From Acinetobacter sp. XS-4 (GTDB taxonomy: Bacteria > Pseudomonadota > Gammaproteobacteria > Pseudomonadales > Moraxellaceae), in NCBI RefSeq assembly GCF_023920705.1, contig NZ_CP094657.1, forward strand, positions 806,001 to 870,000: DNA of 64,000 nucleotides, read 5' to 3'. The position numbers and the translations under genes were made by a program. This document shows, one piece after another, positions 44,901 to 51,902 of this stretch. Numbering within the stretch: position 1 is the first letter of the stretch; every line of letters begins with the position of its first letter. Under the pieces are notes generated by a model. The model made no database searches. It saw only the letters and a program-made list of their open reading frames with translations, and was not told the origin of the DNA.

Positions 44901-47560
44901 CTGGCTTGACTTCAGATCTAGTAGCACCGACGCTTGCGATCAGTGCAACTGACCTGAATCTGGCTCTTGGTGAAAGCACCACAGTAACCTTCACGTTCAG
45001 TGAAGCAGTAACTGGCTTTGATGCAACCGATGTAAGCTTGGCAGGTGGTACGCTTACTGGCTTGGCAACTACCGATGGTGGTGTGACCTGGACAGCGACC
45101 TTCACTCAAGATGGCAGTGCGACAGCACCGAGTATCACTGTTGCAAATAATACTTATAGTGACCTTGCAGGTAACTTAGGTACTGGTGCGGCATTGGCTG
45201 GTTTAGTGGCAGATATTGTTGCACCAACACTTGCGATCAGTGCCAGCGACCTCAACCTGTCTTTAGGTGAAAGCACCACAGTAACCTTCACGTTCAGCGA
45301 AGCAGTGACTGGCTTTGATGCAACAGATGTGACCTTGGCAGGTGGTACGCTTACTGGCTTGACCACAGCGGATGGTGGTGTAACCTGGACAGCAACCTTC
45401 ACTCAAGATGGCAGTGCAATAGCACCTAGCCTGAGTGTTGCAAATAACACTTATACTGACCTTGCAGGTAACTTAGGTACAGGTGCCAACCTAGCTGGTC
45501 TTGTTCTTGTGCCAACAATTACTGCACATGACAATGTAGATAGTGTGGCAATTGATATTGTTCCATTAACTACAACGGGTATTAATGCTGGTTCTGCAAC
45601 CTATCTAGCATTGATAGGCGTAACCGAGGGTCTCAACGTATCGCTTCTAGGTACCCCAAGTGTGAGCTTCAGTATTGCTGCTGGACATACTTCAGATGCA
45701 ACGATTAGCTATGGTGCTTTACTAAGTTTATCTTTGCTTAACGACTACAAAATTGTCTTACAAAAACAAGCACCAGATGGTTCGTGGCAGAATGTTGCAG
45801 GTGATGCTAGTACGGGATTAATTAACGTCGGAATACTCGGTGGTAATGGATTCGGTGCGACTATCACAGACTTGGCAAGTGGTTCTTATAGAGCGTTTAT
45901 GGTCTATACCGGTGTGGGTGTAGGATTGTTAGGAACAATGAGTGTAGTTCGTGATGACTATAATCACACAGTAGTACCTACATATAGTGCAGCAACAGTG
46001 AGCGGTAATGTGCTTACTGATGATGATTCAACTATATATGGTTCTTCATATGTGCCAGATACAATTACTGGAACTACTGTAGTATCTACAGTGATTGGTG
46101 AACAAGTAGGTGCGATATTAACACCTATCGGTTCTTCAACATTAGTAACCGGTGCTTATGGAACACTTACCATCTCTGCAAATGGTTCATATAGCTATAC
46201 ACCAATTGCTAATGCTGCAAACATTGGCAAAGTAGATAGCTTCACTTACACCATTACTGATCCTGTATCAGGTGGTACTAGTACAGCGGTATTGCACATA
46301 CAGATTGGATCACCTGATGTCAGCATTACTTGGAATACTGCTAGTCCTGGAACGGATGGTACGACCCAAATCGTTGCCAATGCAGACCAAGCTGTTGCAA
46401 CGGTTGACTTTAGCAACTCAACTGATACACCTGTTGATGTTGCGAGTCCGAACATATCAATCAACTTGATTGGTTCGACTTCTGTAATTTCTAATACTTT
46501 CACCGTTGGGGCTGGAGAATTAGTAGATGTACAGGTAGCAGCAACTTATGCTAACCAACCATTGTTAAGTGCACTACCAACAGTGAGCTATGTAGTTCAG
46601 CAATTTGTTGGTGGAGTGTGGGTTGATACTACTTATACTGGTTCAGCGACAGCACTTGCGAGTGTAGGTGGTATTAGTCTCGGAACGGTAGCTTTCCAAG
46701 ATTCTGTTCTGCACTTAGAAGCAGGTACATACCGTGTTCAATATACGTTGACAGCGATAACACTTGGTGTAACCACGTTGGATACCCAAGTAACGACTAC
46801 TACAACGCACTTGAACAATTACTCATCTGATTGGATTCATGGAAACATTGTTCATGGTGACACAATAGGTGGGGTTGCAGATACTGGTATCTTTACTGCT
46901 GATGGTGTCAAACTCTATGTTGAAACGAGCCCTGGTGTGTATGTTGAGGCTACTGGACAATCTATCACTACTGCGAATGGTACATTTGTGATCAATTCGA
47001 ATGGTGATTATGATTACCGTGCCAATACGTCATCGTTAACATTAACGAATCCAACCGATACCATTAACTATAAGTTAGTGGCAGCGAATGGCGACGAGTC
47101 TTTATCATCATTGACGGTTAACCTGACTACTTCTGATTACAATACTCATGTAATTAGCACATCAGCGAATGACACGTTTGATACGGACTCTGGCACGATT
47201 GGAGCTGGTTCAGATACTCTCATTTATCATGTGTTAAACAACGTTGCTATAGGTAATGGTGGTAATACAGGTGGTAATGGCGTAGATACTTGGACTAACT
47301 TCCATGTGGGTAATGTTGCTACAGACCAGCAAGCTGATCTGATTGATATCAGAGGATTACTCGATGGAGCTCAAACAGACCTTACTATTGGACAATATAT
47401 CAATGTCGTTGTAAGCGGTGGTAATACAACAATTCAAATTGACCGTGATGGGTTAACTGGGGTGATTCTACCTTCAAATAACTTTACGAATCTGTTGGTT
47501 TTACAAGGTGTTACTACTACTGAGGCAGAGTTACTCGCTAATGGTCAAATTATCTATTAA
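37391..47560 (+). CDS. bap: Bap fragment 3: last type C units, types D and E, and C-terminal secretion region
   Basis: This frame has 3389 codons, again one base out of phase with fragment 2. Its apparent GTG start is only the resumption of [12 protein letters not shown]. After about 8 type C units, 2 type D and 10 type E units there is a unique region of about 680 residues (45512-47560). It includes a VCBS-like module (GTLTISANGSYSYTP) and a second similar strand pattern (GTFVINSNGDYDYRA). The last about 130 residues hold SANDTFDTDSGTIGAGSDTL, GNGVDTWTNFHVG and ADLIDIRGLL, typical of the T1SS C-terminal target domain. The end LLANGQIIY is followed by TAA and a terminator. The C-terminus looks functional, so the gene was under selection until recently or is still intact in the cell. 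Confidence 0.9.
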   Translation: MGFTDASTNDTTPALSGTIDDAAATVVVTVDGIDYAATNNGDGTWTLADNTLPVLADGPHTVSVTATDVAGNVSTPATGTVTVDATAPTLAISADDLALAAGETANITFTFSEAVAGFDATDITLVGGTLGALTTTDNITWTAVFTPDGTGTAPSITVADGSYTDTVGNPGTGDVLDGTDGFIVDLVAPVVGFTDASTNDTTPALSGTIDDAAATVVVTVDGIDYAATNNGDGTWTLADNTLPVLADGPHTVSVTATDVAGNVSTPATGTVTVDATAPTLAISADDLALAAGETANITFTFSEAVAGFDATDITLVGGTLGALTTTDNITWTAVFTPDGTGTAPSITVADGSYTDTVGNPGTGDVLDGTDGFIVDLVAPVVGFTDASTNDTTPALSGTIDDAAATVVVTVDGIDYAATNNGDGTWTLADNTLPVLADGPHTVSVTATDVAGNVSTPATGTVTVDATAPTLAISADDLALAAGETANITFTFSEAVAGFDATDITLVGGTLGALTTTDNITWTAVFTPDGTGTAPSITVADGSYTDTVGNPGTGDVLDGTDGFIVDLVAPVVGFTDASTNDTTPALSGTIDDAAATVVVTVDGIDYAATNNGDGTWTLADNTLPVLADGPHTVSVTATDVAGNVSTPATGTVTVDATAPTLAISADDLALAAGETANITFTFSEAVAGFDATDITLVGGTLGALTTTDNITWTAVFTPDGTGTAPSITVADGSYTDTVGNPGTGDVLDGTDGFIVDLVAPVVGFTDASTNDTTPALSGTIDDAAATVVVTVDGIDYAATNNGDGTWTLADNTLPVLADGPHTVSVTATDVAGNVSTPATGTVTVDATAPTLAISADDLALAAGETANITFTFSEAVAGFDATDITLVGGTLGALTTTDNITWTAVFTPDGTGTAPSITVADGSYTDTVGNPGTGDVLDGTDGFIVDLVAPVVGFTDASTNDTTPALSGTIDDAAATVVVTVDGIDYAATNNGDGTWTLADNTLPVLADGPHTVSVTATDVAGNVSTPATGTVTVDATAPTLAISADDLALAAGETANITFTFSEAVAGFDATDITLVGGTLGALTTTDNITWTAVFTPDGTGTAPSITVADGSYTDTVGNPGTGDVLDGTDGFIVDLVAPVVGFTDASTNDTTPALSGTIDDAAATVVVTVDGIDYAATNNGDGTWTLADNTLPVLADGPHTVSVTATDVAGNVSTPATGTVTVDATAPTLAISADDLALAAGETANITFTFSEAVAGFDATDITLVGGTLGALTTTDNITWTAVFTPDGTGTAPSITVADGSYTDTVGNPGTGDVLDGTDGFIVDLVAPVVGFTDASTNDTTPALSGTIDDAAATVVVTVDGIDYAATNNGDGTWTLADNTLPVLADGPHTVSVTATDVAGNVSTPATGTVTVDATAPTLAISADDLALAAGETANITFTFSEAVAGFDATDITLVGGTLGALTTTDNITWTAVFTPDGTGTAPSITVADGSYTDTVGNPGTGDVLDGTDGFVVDIVPPTLAITADDLALAAGETANITFTFSEAVAGFDATDITLVGGTLGALTTTDNITWTAVFTPDGTGTAPSITVADNTYTDIAGNLGTGDVLDGTDGFVVDVVPPTLAITADDLALAAGETANISFTFSEAVAGFDATDITLVGGTLGALTTTDNITWTAVFTPDGTGTAPSITVADNTYTDIAGNLGTGDVLDGTDGFVVDIVPPTLAISATDLNLALGESTTVTFTFSEAVTGFDATDVTLAGGTLTGLITADGGVTWTATFTQDGSATAPSISVADNTYTDLAGNLGTGANLAGLTSDLVAPTLAISATDLNLALGESTTVTFTFSEAVTGFDATDVTLAGGTLSGLTTADGGVTWTATFTQDGSATAPSISVADNTYTDLAGNLGTGANLAGLTSDLVAPTLAISATDLNLALGESTTVTFTFSEAVTGFDATDVTLAGGTLSGLTTADGGVTWTATFTQDGSATAPSISVADNTYTDLAGNLGTGANLAGLTSDLVAPTLAISATDLNLALGESTTVTFTFSEAVTGFDATDVTLAGGTLSGLTTADGGVTWTATFTQDGSATAPSISVADNTYTDLAGNLGTGANLAGLTSDLVAPTLAISATDLNLALGESTTVTFTFSEAVTGFDATDVTLAGGTLTGLTTADGGVTWTATFTQDGSATAPSISVADNTYTDLAGNLGTGANLAGLTSDVVAPTLAISATDLNLALGESTTVTFTFSEAVTGFDATDVTLAGGTLTGLTTADGGVTWTATFTQDGSATAPSISVADNTYTDLAGNLGTGANLAGLTSDLVAPTLAISATDLNLALGESTTVTFTFSEAVTGFDATDVTLAGGTLTGLTTADGGVTWTATFTQDGSATAPSISVADNTYTDLAGNLGTGANLAGLTSDLVAPTLAISATDLNLALGESTTVTFTFSEAVTGFDATDVTLAGGTLTGLTTADGGVTWTATFTQDGSATAPSISVADNTYTDLAGNLGTGANLAGLTSDLVAPTLAISATDLNLALGESTTVTFTFSEAVTGFDATDVSLAGGTLTGLATTDGGVTWTATFTQDGSATAPSITVANNTYSDLAGNLGTGAALAGLVADIVAPTLAISASDLNLSLGESTTVTFTFSEAVTGFDATDVTLAGGTLTGLTTADGGVTWTATFTQDGSAIAPSLSVANNTYTDLAGNLGTGANLAGLVLVPTITAHDNVDSVAIDIVPLTTTGINAGSATYLALIGVTEGLNVSLLGTPSVSFSIAAGHTSDATISYGALLSLSLLNDYKIVLQKQAPDGSWQNVAGDASTGLINVGILGGNGFGATITDLASGSYRAFMVYTGVGVGLLGTMSVVRDDYNHTVVPTYSAATVSGNVLTDDDSTIYGSSYVPDTITGTTVVSTVIGEQVGAILTPIGSSTLVTGAYGTLTISANGSYSYTPIANAANIGKVDSFTYTITDPVSGGTSTAVLHIQIGSPDVSITWNTASPGTDGTTQIVANADQAVATVDFSNSTDTPVDVASPNISINLIGSTSVISNTFTVGAGELVDVQVAATYANQPLLSALPTVSYVVQQFVGGVWVDTTYTGSATALASVGGISLGTVAFQDSVLHLEAGTYRVQYTLTAITLGVTTLDTQVTTTTTHLNNYSSDWIHGNIVHGDTIGGVADTGIFTADGVKLYVETSPGVYVEATGQSITTANGTFVINSNGDYDYRANTSSLTLTNPTDTINYKLVAANGDESLSSLTVNLTTSDYNTHVISTSANDTFDTDSGTIGAGSDTLIYHVLNNVAIGNGGNTGGNGVDTWTNFHVGNVATDQQADLIDIRGLLDGAQTDLTIGQYINVVVSGGNTTIQIDRDGLTGVILPSNNFTNLLVLQGVTTTEAELLANGQIIY
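41942..42547 (+). repeat. Bap repeat array type D: 2 x 303 bp
   Basis: Two 101-residue units start at 41942 and 42245. They keep only the second (Big_12-like) half of type C, with [20 protein letters not shown] and a [19 protein letters not shown] ending. They look like a transition between type C and type E, and their DNA is more diverged from C than the C units are from each other. Confidence 0.9.
42548..45511 (+). repeat. Bap repeat array type E: 10 x 297 bp
   Basis: Ten 99-residue units start every 297 bp from 42548 to 45221, the last being 6 bp short. Each is one Big_12-like domain ([19 protein letters not shown], then TDVTLAGGTLTGL and SVADNTYTDLAGNLGTGAN). The last two units are the most diverged (SASDLNLSLGE, TVANNTYSDLAG), as is usual at the edge of a homogenised array. 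Confidence 0.95.
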
Positions 47561-47578
47561 TAGATAATTAACCAAATA

Positions 47579-47607
47579 AAAAAAAGAGCCTTCGGGCTCT
47601 TTTTTTA
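47579..47607 (+). terminator. Terminator after bap
   Basis: AAAAAGAGCC (47581-47590), TTCG loop, then GGCTCTTTTTTT: a 10-bp stem with a stable tetraloop and T-run, 18 bases after the bap stop. Confidence 0.95.
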
Positions 47608-47705
47608 TGTTTAAACAATACGTTAATCTAGCTTTTAGCTTGTCCGTGCTATGATGTATCGAAAATTTTATAGAACAACAATTAACGAATAGGGACTAAA
47701 TTCGA

Positions 47706-49361
47706 GTGACGGCATTTTTAAACTTCCAAAGACAACTGAACCTTTGGTTAGAGCAAGTTGTTCAGCACGTTCCGAGTCTTAAACAGGATATTATTTTATT
47801 TTTATCTTATGGTCCTAAAGACCAAAGATGTGGTGTCTGGCACAGTGAGAAAACAAATTTAGAGCAGGCTAAAAAACAACTATTAGATTTTATTAATGAC
47901 CAGTTTACACAGCAACCACTTGCTGATTATATAAAAATTGATGTGGCATATAACTTAACGAAACAAGTTTGGAAAGAAGTAGAGCAGCAGGTCCATCATC
48001 AATTTCACAATAACCACTACCGTAAAGGCATTGGATTTGGTGAACACTGTTCAGTGGCTTTTCTCGAACAAGAGATTTATGGAAAAGCAATTATTCGAGG
48101 TTTGAGCTATGACAAACCCAACTTTTTTGATGAAACAAACCTGAATTATGCAATTAAGCAAAAATATAACGCTCCAAAACCACAGATTAAATTACAAGAG
48201 CTGCAAGACATTTGGACTTTTGATACCTACGCAGCATTTTATGAAAATGGCCAGTTTATTAATTTAGCTAGTCGCTATGATGTGAACGGAATTAGAGGCA
48301 TTACAAGCAATAAAAAACAGCATTTTCAGCATCTAATTGAACAAAATTCGGCATTTCTGCATGACCAGATTCAAGAAAATGGCAAATTTATTTATGGCTA
48401 TTTTTCTGCCTATGATCGTGACATTCGGAACTACAATACGGTACGTCACTGTACCTCAGTGTATGCTTTGCTAGAAACATTTGAAGTGCAGAGCAAGCCT
48501 GAATATTGGCCCAAAATACTTGCTGCTATTCACTATGCACTGACCAACTTTTATAAAGAAAAAGACTCAGAAACAGCCTTTATGATTGATGGTAAAGAAG
48601 GGGAGTCCGAAATCAAATTAGGTGCCAATGCCGCTGCCATTTTAATGTTAACTAAATATCAAGAAATTACTCAGAAAAGTGATTATCAAAAATATGCAGA
48701 GAAACTCGCAAATGGTATTTTAAAATTAATAGATTCAAATGGCTCAACAACTCATGTATTAAATTATCCAGATTATGATTTAAAAGAAAAATTTAGAATT
48801 ATTTATTATGATGGTGAAGCTGCTTTAGCATTATTGCGTTTATATCAAATTAACCAAGATTATAGATTATTAGAAACCGTTAAGTTAATGTTTGAATGTT
48901 TTATTGAGAAGAGATATGAAAAATATCATGATCATTGGTTAAGTTATTGTACAAATGAACTCACTAAAATATGCCCTGAAGATAAATATTTTATTTTTGG
49001 TTTAAATAATTATTTAAAACATTTTATTTTTATTAAAAATCGAAAAACAACATATGCAACTTTATTAGAAATGCTAATGGCTGCCTATAAAATGGTAAAC
49101 CGTTTAAAAGAGCAGGGGCGTACAGCACTTTTTGAGCAGGCGTATATGCCTGAGCTTCAAAAGCTAATTGAGTTTCGAGCTGATTTTCAAACTACAGGAT
49201 TTTTTTATCCAGAAATGGCGATGTATATGGCTCGGCCAGATAAAATTTTACATGCATTTTATATTCGTCATGACCGTTTTCGAGTAAGGATTGATGACCA
49301 AGAACATAACTTATCGGGTTACATCGCCTACGTAAAAGATTACAAAGGTGACGAGCCATGA
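47706..49361 (+). CDS. Unknown protein with probable alpha/alpha-barrel, coupled to CapA-like protein
   Basis: This 551-residue protein is one I do not recognise by name. The start is GTG at 47706 with a weak AGGGA about 12 bases upstream. No signal peptide or membrane helix is visible. Residues about 1-200 form a separate domain with many aromatic and Gln residues. Residues about 230-520 show repeated helical hairpins: NTVRHCTSVYALLETFE, LGANAAAILMLTKYQEIT, YDGEAALALLRLYQINQDY, then a helix ending CFIEKRYEKYHDHW. That is the pattern of six-hairpin glycosidase or lanthionine-cyclase-like toroids. Its last four bases overlap the next gene as ATGA, so the two are translated together and probably act together. 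A role in surface polymer metabolism is suggested by the CapA partner, but only by inference. The base composition is AT-rich like the core genome, unlike bap. Confidence 0.85.
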   Translation: MTAFLNFQRQLNLWLEQVVQHVPSLKQDIILFLSYGPKDQRCGVWHSEKTNLEQAKKQLLDFINDQFTQQPLADYIKIDVAYNLTKQVWKEVEQQVHHQFHNNHYRKGIGFGEHCSVAFLEQEIYGKAIIRGLSYDKPNFFDETNLNYAIKQKYNAPKPQIKLQELQDIWTFDTYAAFYENGQFINLASRYDVNGIRGITSNKKQHFQHLIEQNSAFLHDQIQENGKFIYGYFSAYDRDIRNYNTVRHCTSVYALLETFEVQSKPEYWPKILAAIHYALTNFYKEKDSETAFMIDGKEGESEIKLGANAAAILMLTKYQEITQKSDYQKYAEKLANGILKLIDSNGSTTHVLNYPDYDLKEKFRIIYYDGEAALALLRLYQINQDYRLLETVKLMFECFIEKRYEKYHDHWLSYCTNELTKICPEDKYFIFGLNNYLKHFIFIKNRKTTYATLLEMLMAAYKMVNRLKEQGRTALFEQAYMPELQKLIEFRADFQTTGFFYPEMAMYMARPDKILHAFYIRHDRFRVRIDDQEHNLSGYIAYVKDYKGDEP

Positions 49362-51088
49362 AGTATCAACCCGTTGAAATCAAGTTATTAGCACATATCG
49401 ATACGACAAGTTTCGATGAAGCTTTATGGCAATTCGAATTTGACGATGATATTTCAACACTACTGCTAATCGACTACGCATTAGAGCAATTTCAGCAAAA
49501 AAATGTACAAGCTCAAGATGACTATGTTGTCCCTGAACACCTATCTGAGCAATTAGGTCAGCAAAATCTAGGCTTAAAACCCTCGGAACATTACACCTTC
49601 ATTGAACTATTGCAGTTGCTAATTTTCACCCAAGCAGCAGATGTGAAGAATGCTTTAAGCAATATGCTCTGTGGTACACATGAGCAAGCCCATTTAATTT
49701 TGTCAAAAAGAGCTGCTACCTATAATCTAAATTTAAAAAAAGAAAGTACACAAAACCAGTTAAAACATTTGTTTTTATTAGTTAAAAATATTTATACCTA
49801 TCCGGCTGAAATCAGAAAAATATTCTTTATAAAAGAGCTGAATTTTAAAGGAAAGTCTTATCTTCCTCATACCTCCTTAATGGCACAGAATGTAATAGAG
49901 GTCTTATATCTTTCTAATTCATTTAGAAAAATTTATTTGACGTTCTTTGAGGAAAACCAGACTATCGGTTTCTTTTCTTTTTTAGATGATATTCATCGTG
50001 CTGAGCACTTAATTCCTTATTATCATGGTTTTCAAGCACAGACTGTAAGCCCTAAAGTTTGCTTAGCTCCAAGTGGAATTATCAATATTTTAGGAGATAC
50101 CTACTTTGGGGAAATTTACACCGAAAAACGTAAGGCTAGAGGGCAAACAGATGCTCTACAACAATATGGATATGGCTATTCATTTGAGAAAATAAAAGCT
50201 TTTTTAGGTGAAAATGACGTAAATATCGCTAACTTTGAAGCGGTATTCTCTTTAGAAAATCAATCTCCTTTAGTACATAAAAAGCCATTTATTCTTAAAG
50301 CTAAGGCTGAAAAAACATTAGCAGAGTTCAAAAATATTCACCTTAACCATGTTGTACTTGCAAATAACCATTTAAAAGACTATGGCGATAATGGGTTAAT
50401 TTATACATTACAACAATTTGATCGGGCCAATATTTCTTATATTGGTGCAGGCTCAAATCAAAAAGATGCTCATAACTATTTTGAAATCACTTTTAATAAC
50501 AAGCATTACGCTATTTTTAACGGCTATTGGCACAGAGATACAGCTTATCTAGATTATGATTTTTATGCCTTGGGCTATAAGAGTGGAGTTGCATGTCTAA
50601 ATGGAGTTTTGCTTGATCAAATTGCTCGCTATAAACTGAATCACCCTGAGCACAAAATTATTGTTATTTGTCATTGGGGCATCGATTTTAAGCCAATTAC
50701 AAAAGAGCAAAACAAGCTTGCTGATATTCTGACTCAAGCTGGTGCTGATCTTATTGTCGGTCATGGAGCTCATACCATCCAACCGATTAAAGTGATTAAT
50801 CAGAAGCCTGTAATATTTGGTATTGGCAATGCAGTTTTTAATAGCAATGGTGAATATACAGAGCAAAATGCTTTGCCGTATGGATGTATTGCTCGGCTAG
50901 ATTTGTCAAAAGATTGCCTACGTTTATATCCGATCTACACCAATAATTTGAAAACATTTTGGCAACCGTACTCAGTCAATGAGGAAGACTTTTCAAAGGC
51001 TAGCAATTATATGACTTCATTACTGGCCCCAGAAAATTATTACGCAGCACAAGATGATTTAGGTTTTTATCTCGAAATGAGTTTTTAA
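49358..51088 (+). CDS. CapA-type protein with a degenerate D,D-carboxypeptidase-like N-terminal domain
   Basis: The protein has 576 residues. From about 232 to 545 it is a CapA/PgsA-type metallophosphatase-like domain. GDTYFG (D247), NIANFEAVFS, LANNHLKDYGDNGLIYTL, CHWGIDFK and ADLIVGHGAHTIQPIKV followed by FGIGNAVFN match the family order and ligand positions. CapA proteins take part in poly-gamma-glutamate or related polymer systems. Residues 1-225 align by eye to the PBP5/DacA fold: LKPSEHYTFIELLQLLIFTQAADVK at the second motif, YPAEIRKIFFIKELNFKG after it, and RAEHLIPYYHGF at the end. The catalytic residues are gone: the SxxK serine and lysine positions are Ile32 and Leu35, SxN is QAA, and there is no KTG. 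There is no signal peptide or membrane helix, which is unusual for CapA. It overlaps the upstream gene by 4 bases. Confidence 0.88.
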   Translation: MKYQPVEIKLLAHIDTTSFDEALWQFEFDDDISTLLLIDYALEQFQQKNVQAQDDYVVPEHLSEQLGQQNLGLKPSEHYTFIELLQLLIFTQAADVKNALSNMLCGTHEQAHLILSKRAATYNLNLKKESTQNQLKHLFLLVKNIYTYPAEIRKIFFIKELNFKGKSYLPHTSLMAQNVIEVLYLSNSFRKIYLTFFEENQTIGFFSFLDDIHRAEHLIPYYHGFQAQTVSPKVCLAPSGIINILGDTYFGEIYTEKRKARGQTDALQQYGYGYSFEKIKAFLGENDVNIANFEAVFSLENQSPLVHKKPFILKAKAEKTLAEFKNIHLNHVVLANNHLKDYGDNGLIYTLQQFDRANISYIGAGSNQKDAHNYFEITFNNKHYAIFNGYWHRDTAYLDYDFYALGYKSGVACLNGVLLDQIARYKLNHPEHKIIVICHWGIDFKPITKEQNKLADILTQAGADLIVGHGAHTIQPIKVINQKPVIFGIGNAVFNSNGEYTEQNALPYGCIARLDLSKDCLRLYPIYTNNLKTFWQPYSVNEEDFSKASNYMTSLLAPENYYAAQDDLGFYLEMSF

Positions 51089-51093
51089 AATCT

Positions 51094-51810
51094 TTATGGA
51101 TAACGTTGGTAATTTTCTAAAATTGTTTGAAGTTGGATTGGTGTAAAACCTAAATTTCTAAGTCCACCGCTGCCACGTTTACATTCAGCACTCGCCATGA
51201 TGTTAGTTGGCGTGCGTTTTGTAGCATTCGGTGCACAAACGTGTTTGAGCCCAAACACATGTCCCATTTCATGTACGCTACCAGCCTGAATATTATAATT
51301 TAGGCGATTCCAGTCTAATAAAACAAAAGGTTTACCATTATTACGAAATGCTCTACTTGTTACATCTTCAAATTTCCATTTGGTCGAATACGCATCATAA
51401 ATAAAAACGATGACTTCCTTGCTGGCCGTCCGTTTAGGAAAACAGGTGTTTACACTGGCAGGAATAGTTTCAGTAGAGATCGGGTAGGGCTGATTGATCT
51501 GTTGTTTTAAATCGCAATGTAATTTTGAAAACTCTTCGTAAGAGATATAACGGTGTAATTTGAACTTAAAAATCTTATTATTTTTATCATCTACATAATA
51601 TTTATTTAATATTTTGATTTCTTTACGCATCTGCTGGTGATTATCAAACTTTGTAGCTTCTGGAGAGTTAGTGGTAAAAACGAAAGTGACAGGAACGACA
51701 GGACGGCTACCTGTAGATACTTTGGGTGCTTCTCCTGAAGGAATAGGAGGGCGAGTCGTACAAGAAGCGCAAAGTAAAGTCCCAGTAACTACTAATAATG
51801 TTTTTTTCAT
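51094..51810 (-). CDS. Metzincin-like zinc metalloprotease lipoprotein
   Basis: The protein has 238 residues. The N-terminus MKKTLLVVTGTLLCASC is a lipoprotein signal with cysteine at about residue 17, so the mature protein should sit on a membrane facing the periplasm or outside. HEMGHVFGLKH (about 180-190) is the full HExxHxxGxxH zinc motif. NIMAS (about 203-207) can serve as the Met-turn, so the fold is that of the metzincins (M10/M12-like). Five further cysteines suggest disulfides. I chose the ATG at 51810 because GAGGGA lies seven bases upstream. An upstream in-frame TTG (51825) would sit in that ribosome site. It converges with the CapA-like gene, with only 5 bases between stops. The substrate is unknown. 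Confidence 0.88.
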   Translation of the reverse strand: MKKTLLVVTGTLLCASCTTRPPIPSGEAPKVSTGSRPVVPVTFVFTTNSPEATKFDNHQQMRKEIKILNKYYVDDKNNKIFKFKLHRYISYEEFSKLHCDLKQQINQPYPISTETIPASVNTCFPKRTASKEVIVFIYDAYSTKWKFEDVTSRAFRNNGKPFVLLDWNRLNYNIQAGSVHEMGHVFGLKHVCAPNATKRTPTNIMASAECKRGSGGLRNLGFTPIQLQTILENYQRYP

Positions 51811-51902
51811 GCAGATTTCCCTCAAGCCACCTTGGATTGCATTTAGTTTTAGTCAAATTTTTTTATATGATATAAATTATGTCAATTTTTCTGGAGTCCA
51901 TT

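Larger units (their letters stand above)
16687..47560 (+). pseudogene. bap: Giant Bap-type biofilm adhesin, interrupted by two 1-base deletions
   Basis: Read as one unit this encodes a secreted surface adhesin of about 10,291 residues once one base is restored at about 25578 and one at about 37380. The order is: BapA-type N-terminal domain with an AD-rich stretch and one hydrophobic segment; 58 or so tandem Ig-like repeat units in five arrays; a unique region with VCBS-like modules; and a C-terminal type I secretion target domain of the VCA0849 kind. The repeats have no cysteine and are rich in Asp, Thr, Ala, Val and Gly, as in Ca-binding repeat adhesins. Bap proteins mediate cell-cell adhesion and biofilm growth, and A. 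baumannii Bap is known at roughly 8,600 residues. No type I secretion genes are in this window. As read, translation stops at 25581 and the product would lack the secretion signal. Assembly error is a serious alternative. Confidence 0.9.

Noticed and set aside
17590..45511. CRISPR array or satellite DNA
   Set aside because: The repeats are 297-570 bp, directly adjacent with no spacers, and continue one protein reading frame of Ig-like domains.
37391..47560. A separate adhesin gene starting at GTG 37391
   Set aside because: Same reasoning: it begins in the middle of a type C unit one base out of phase.
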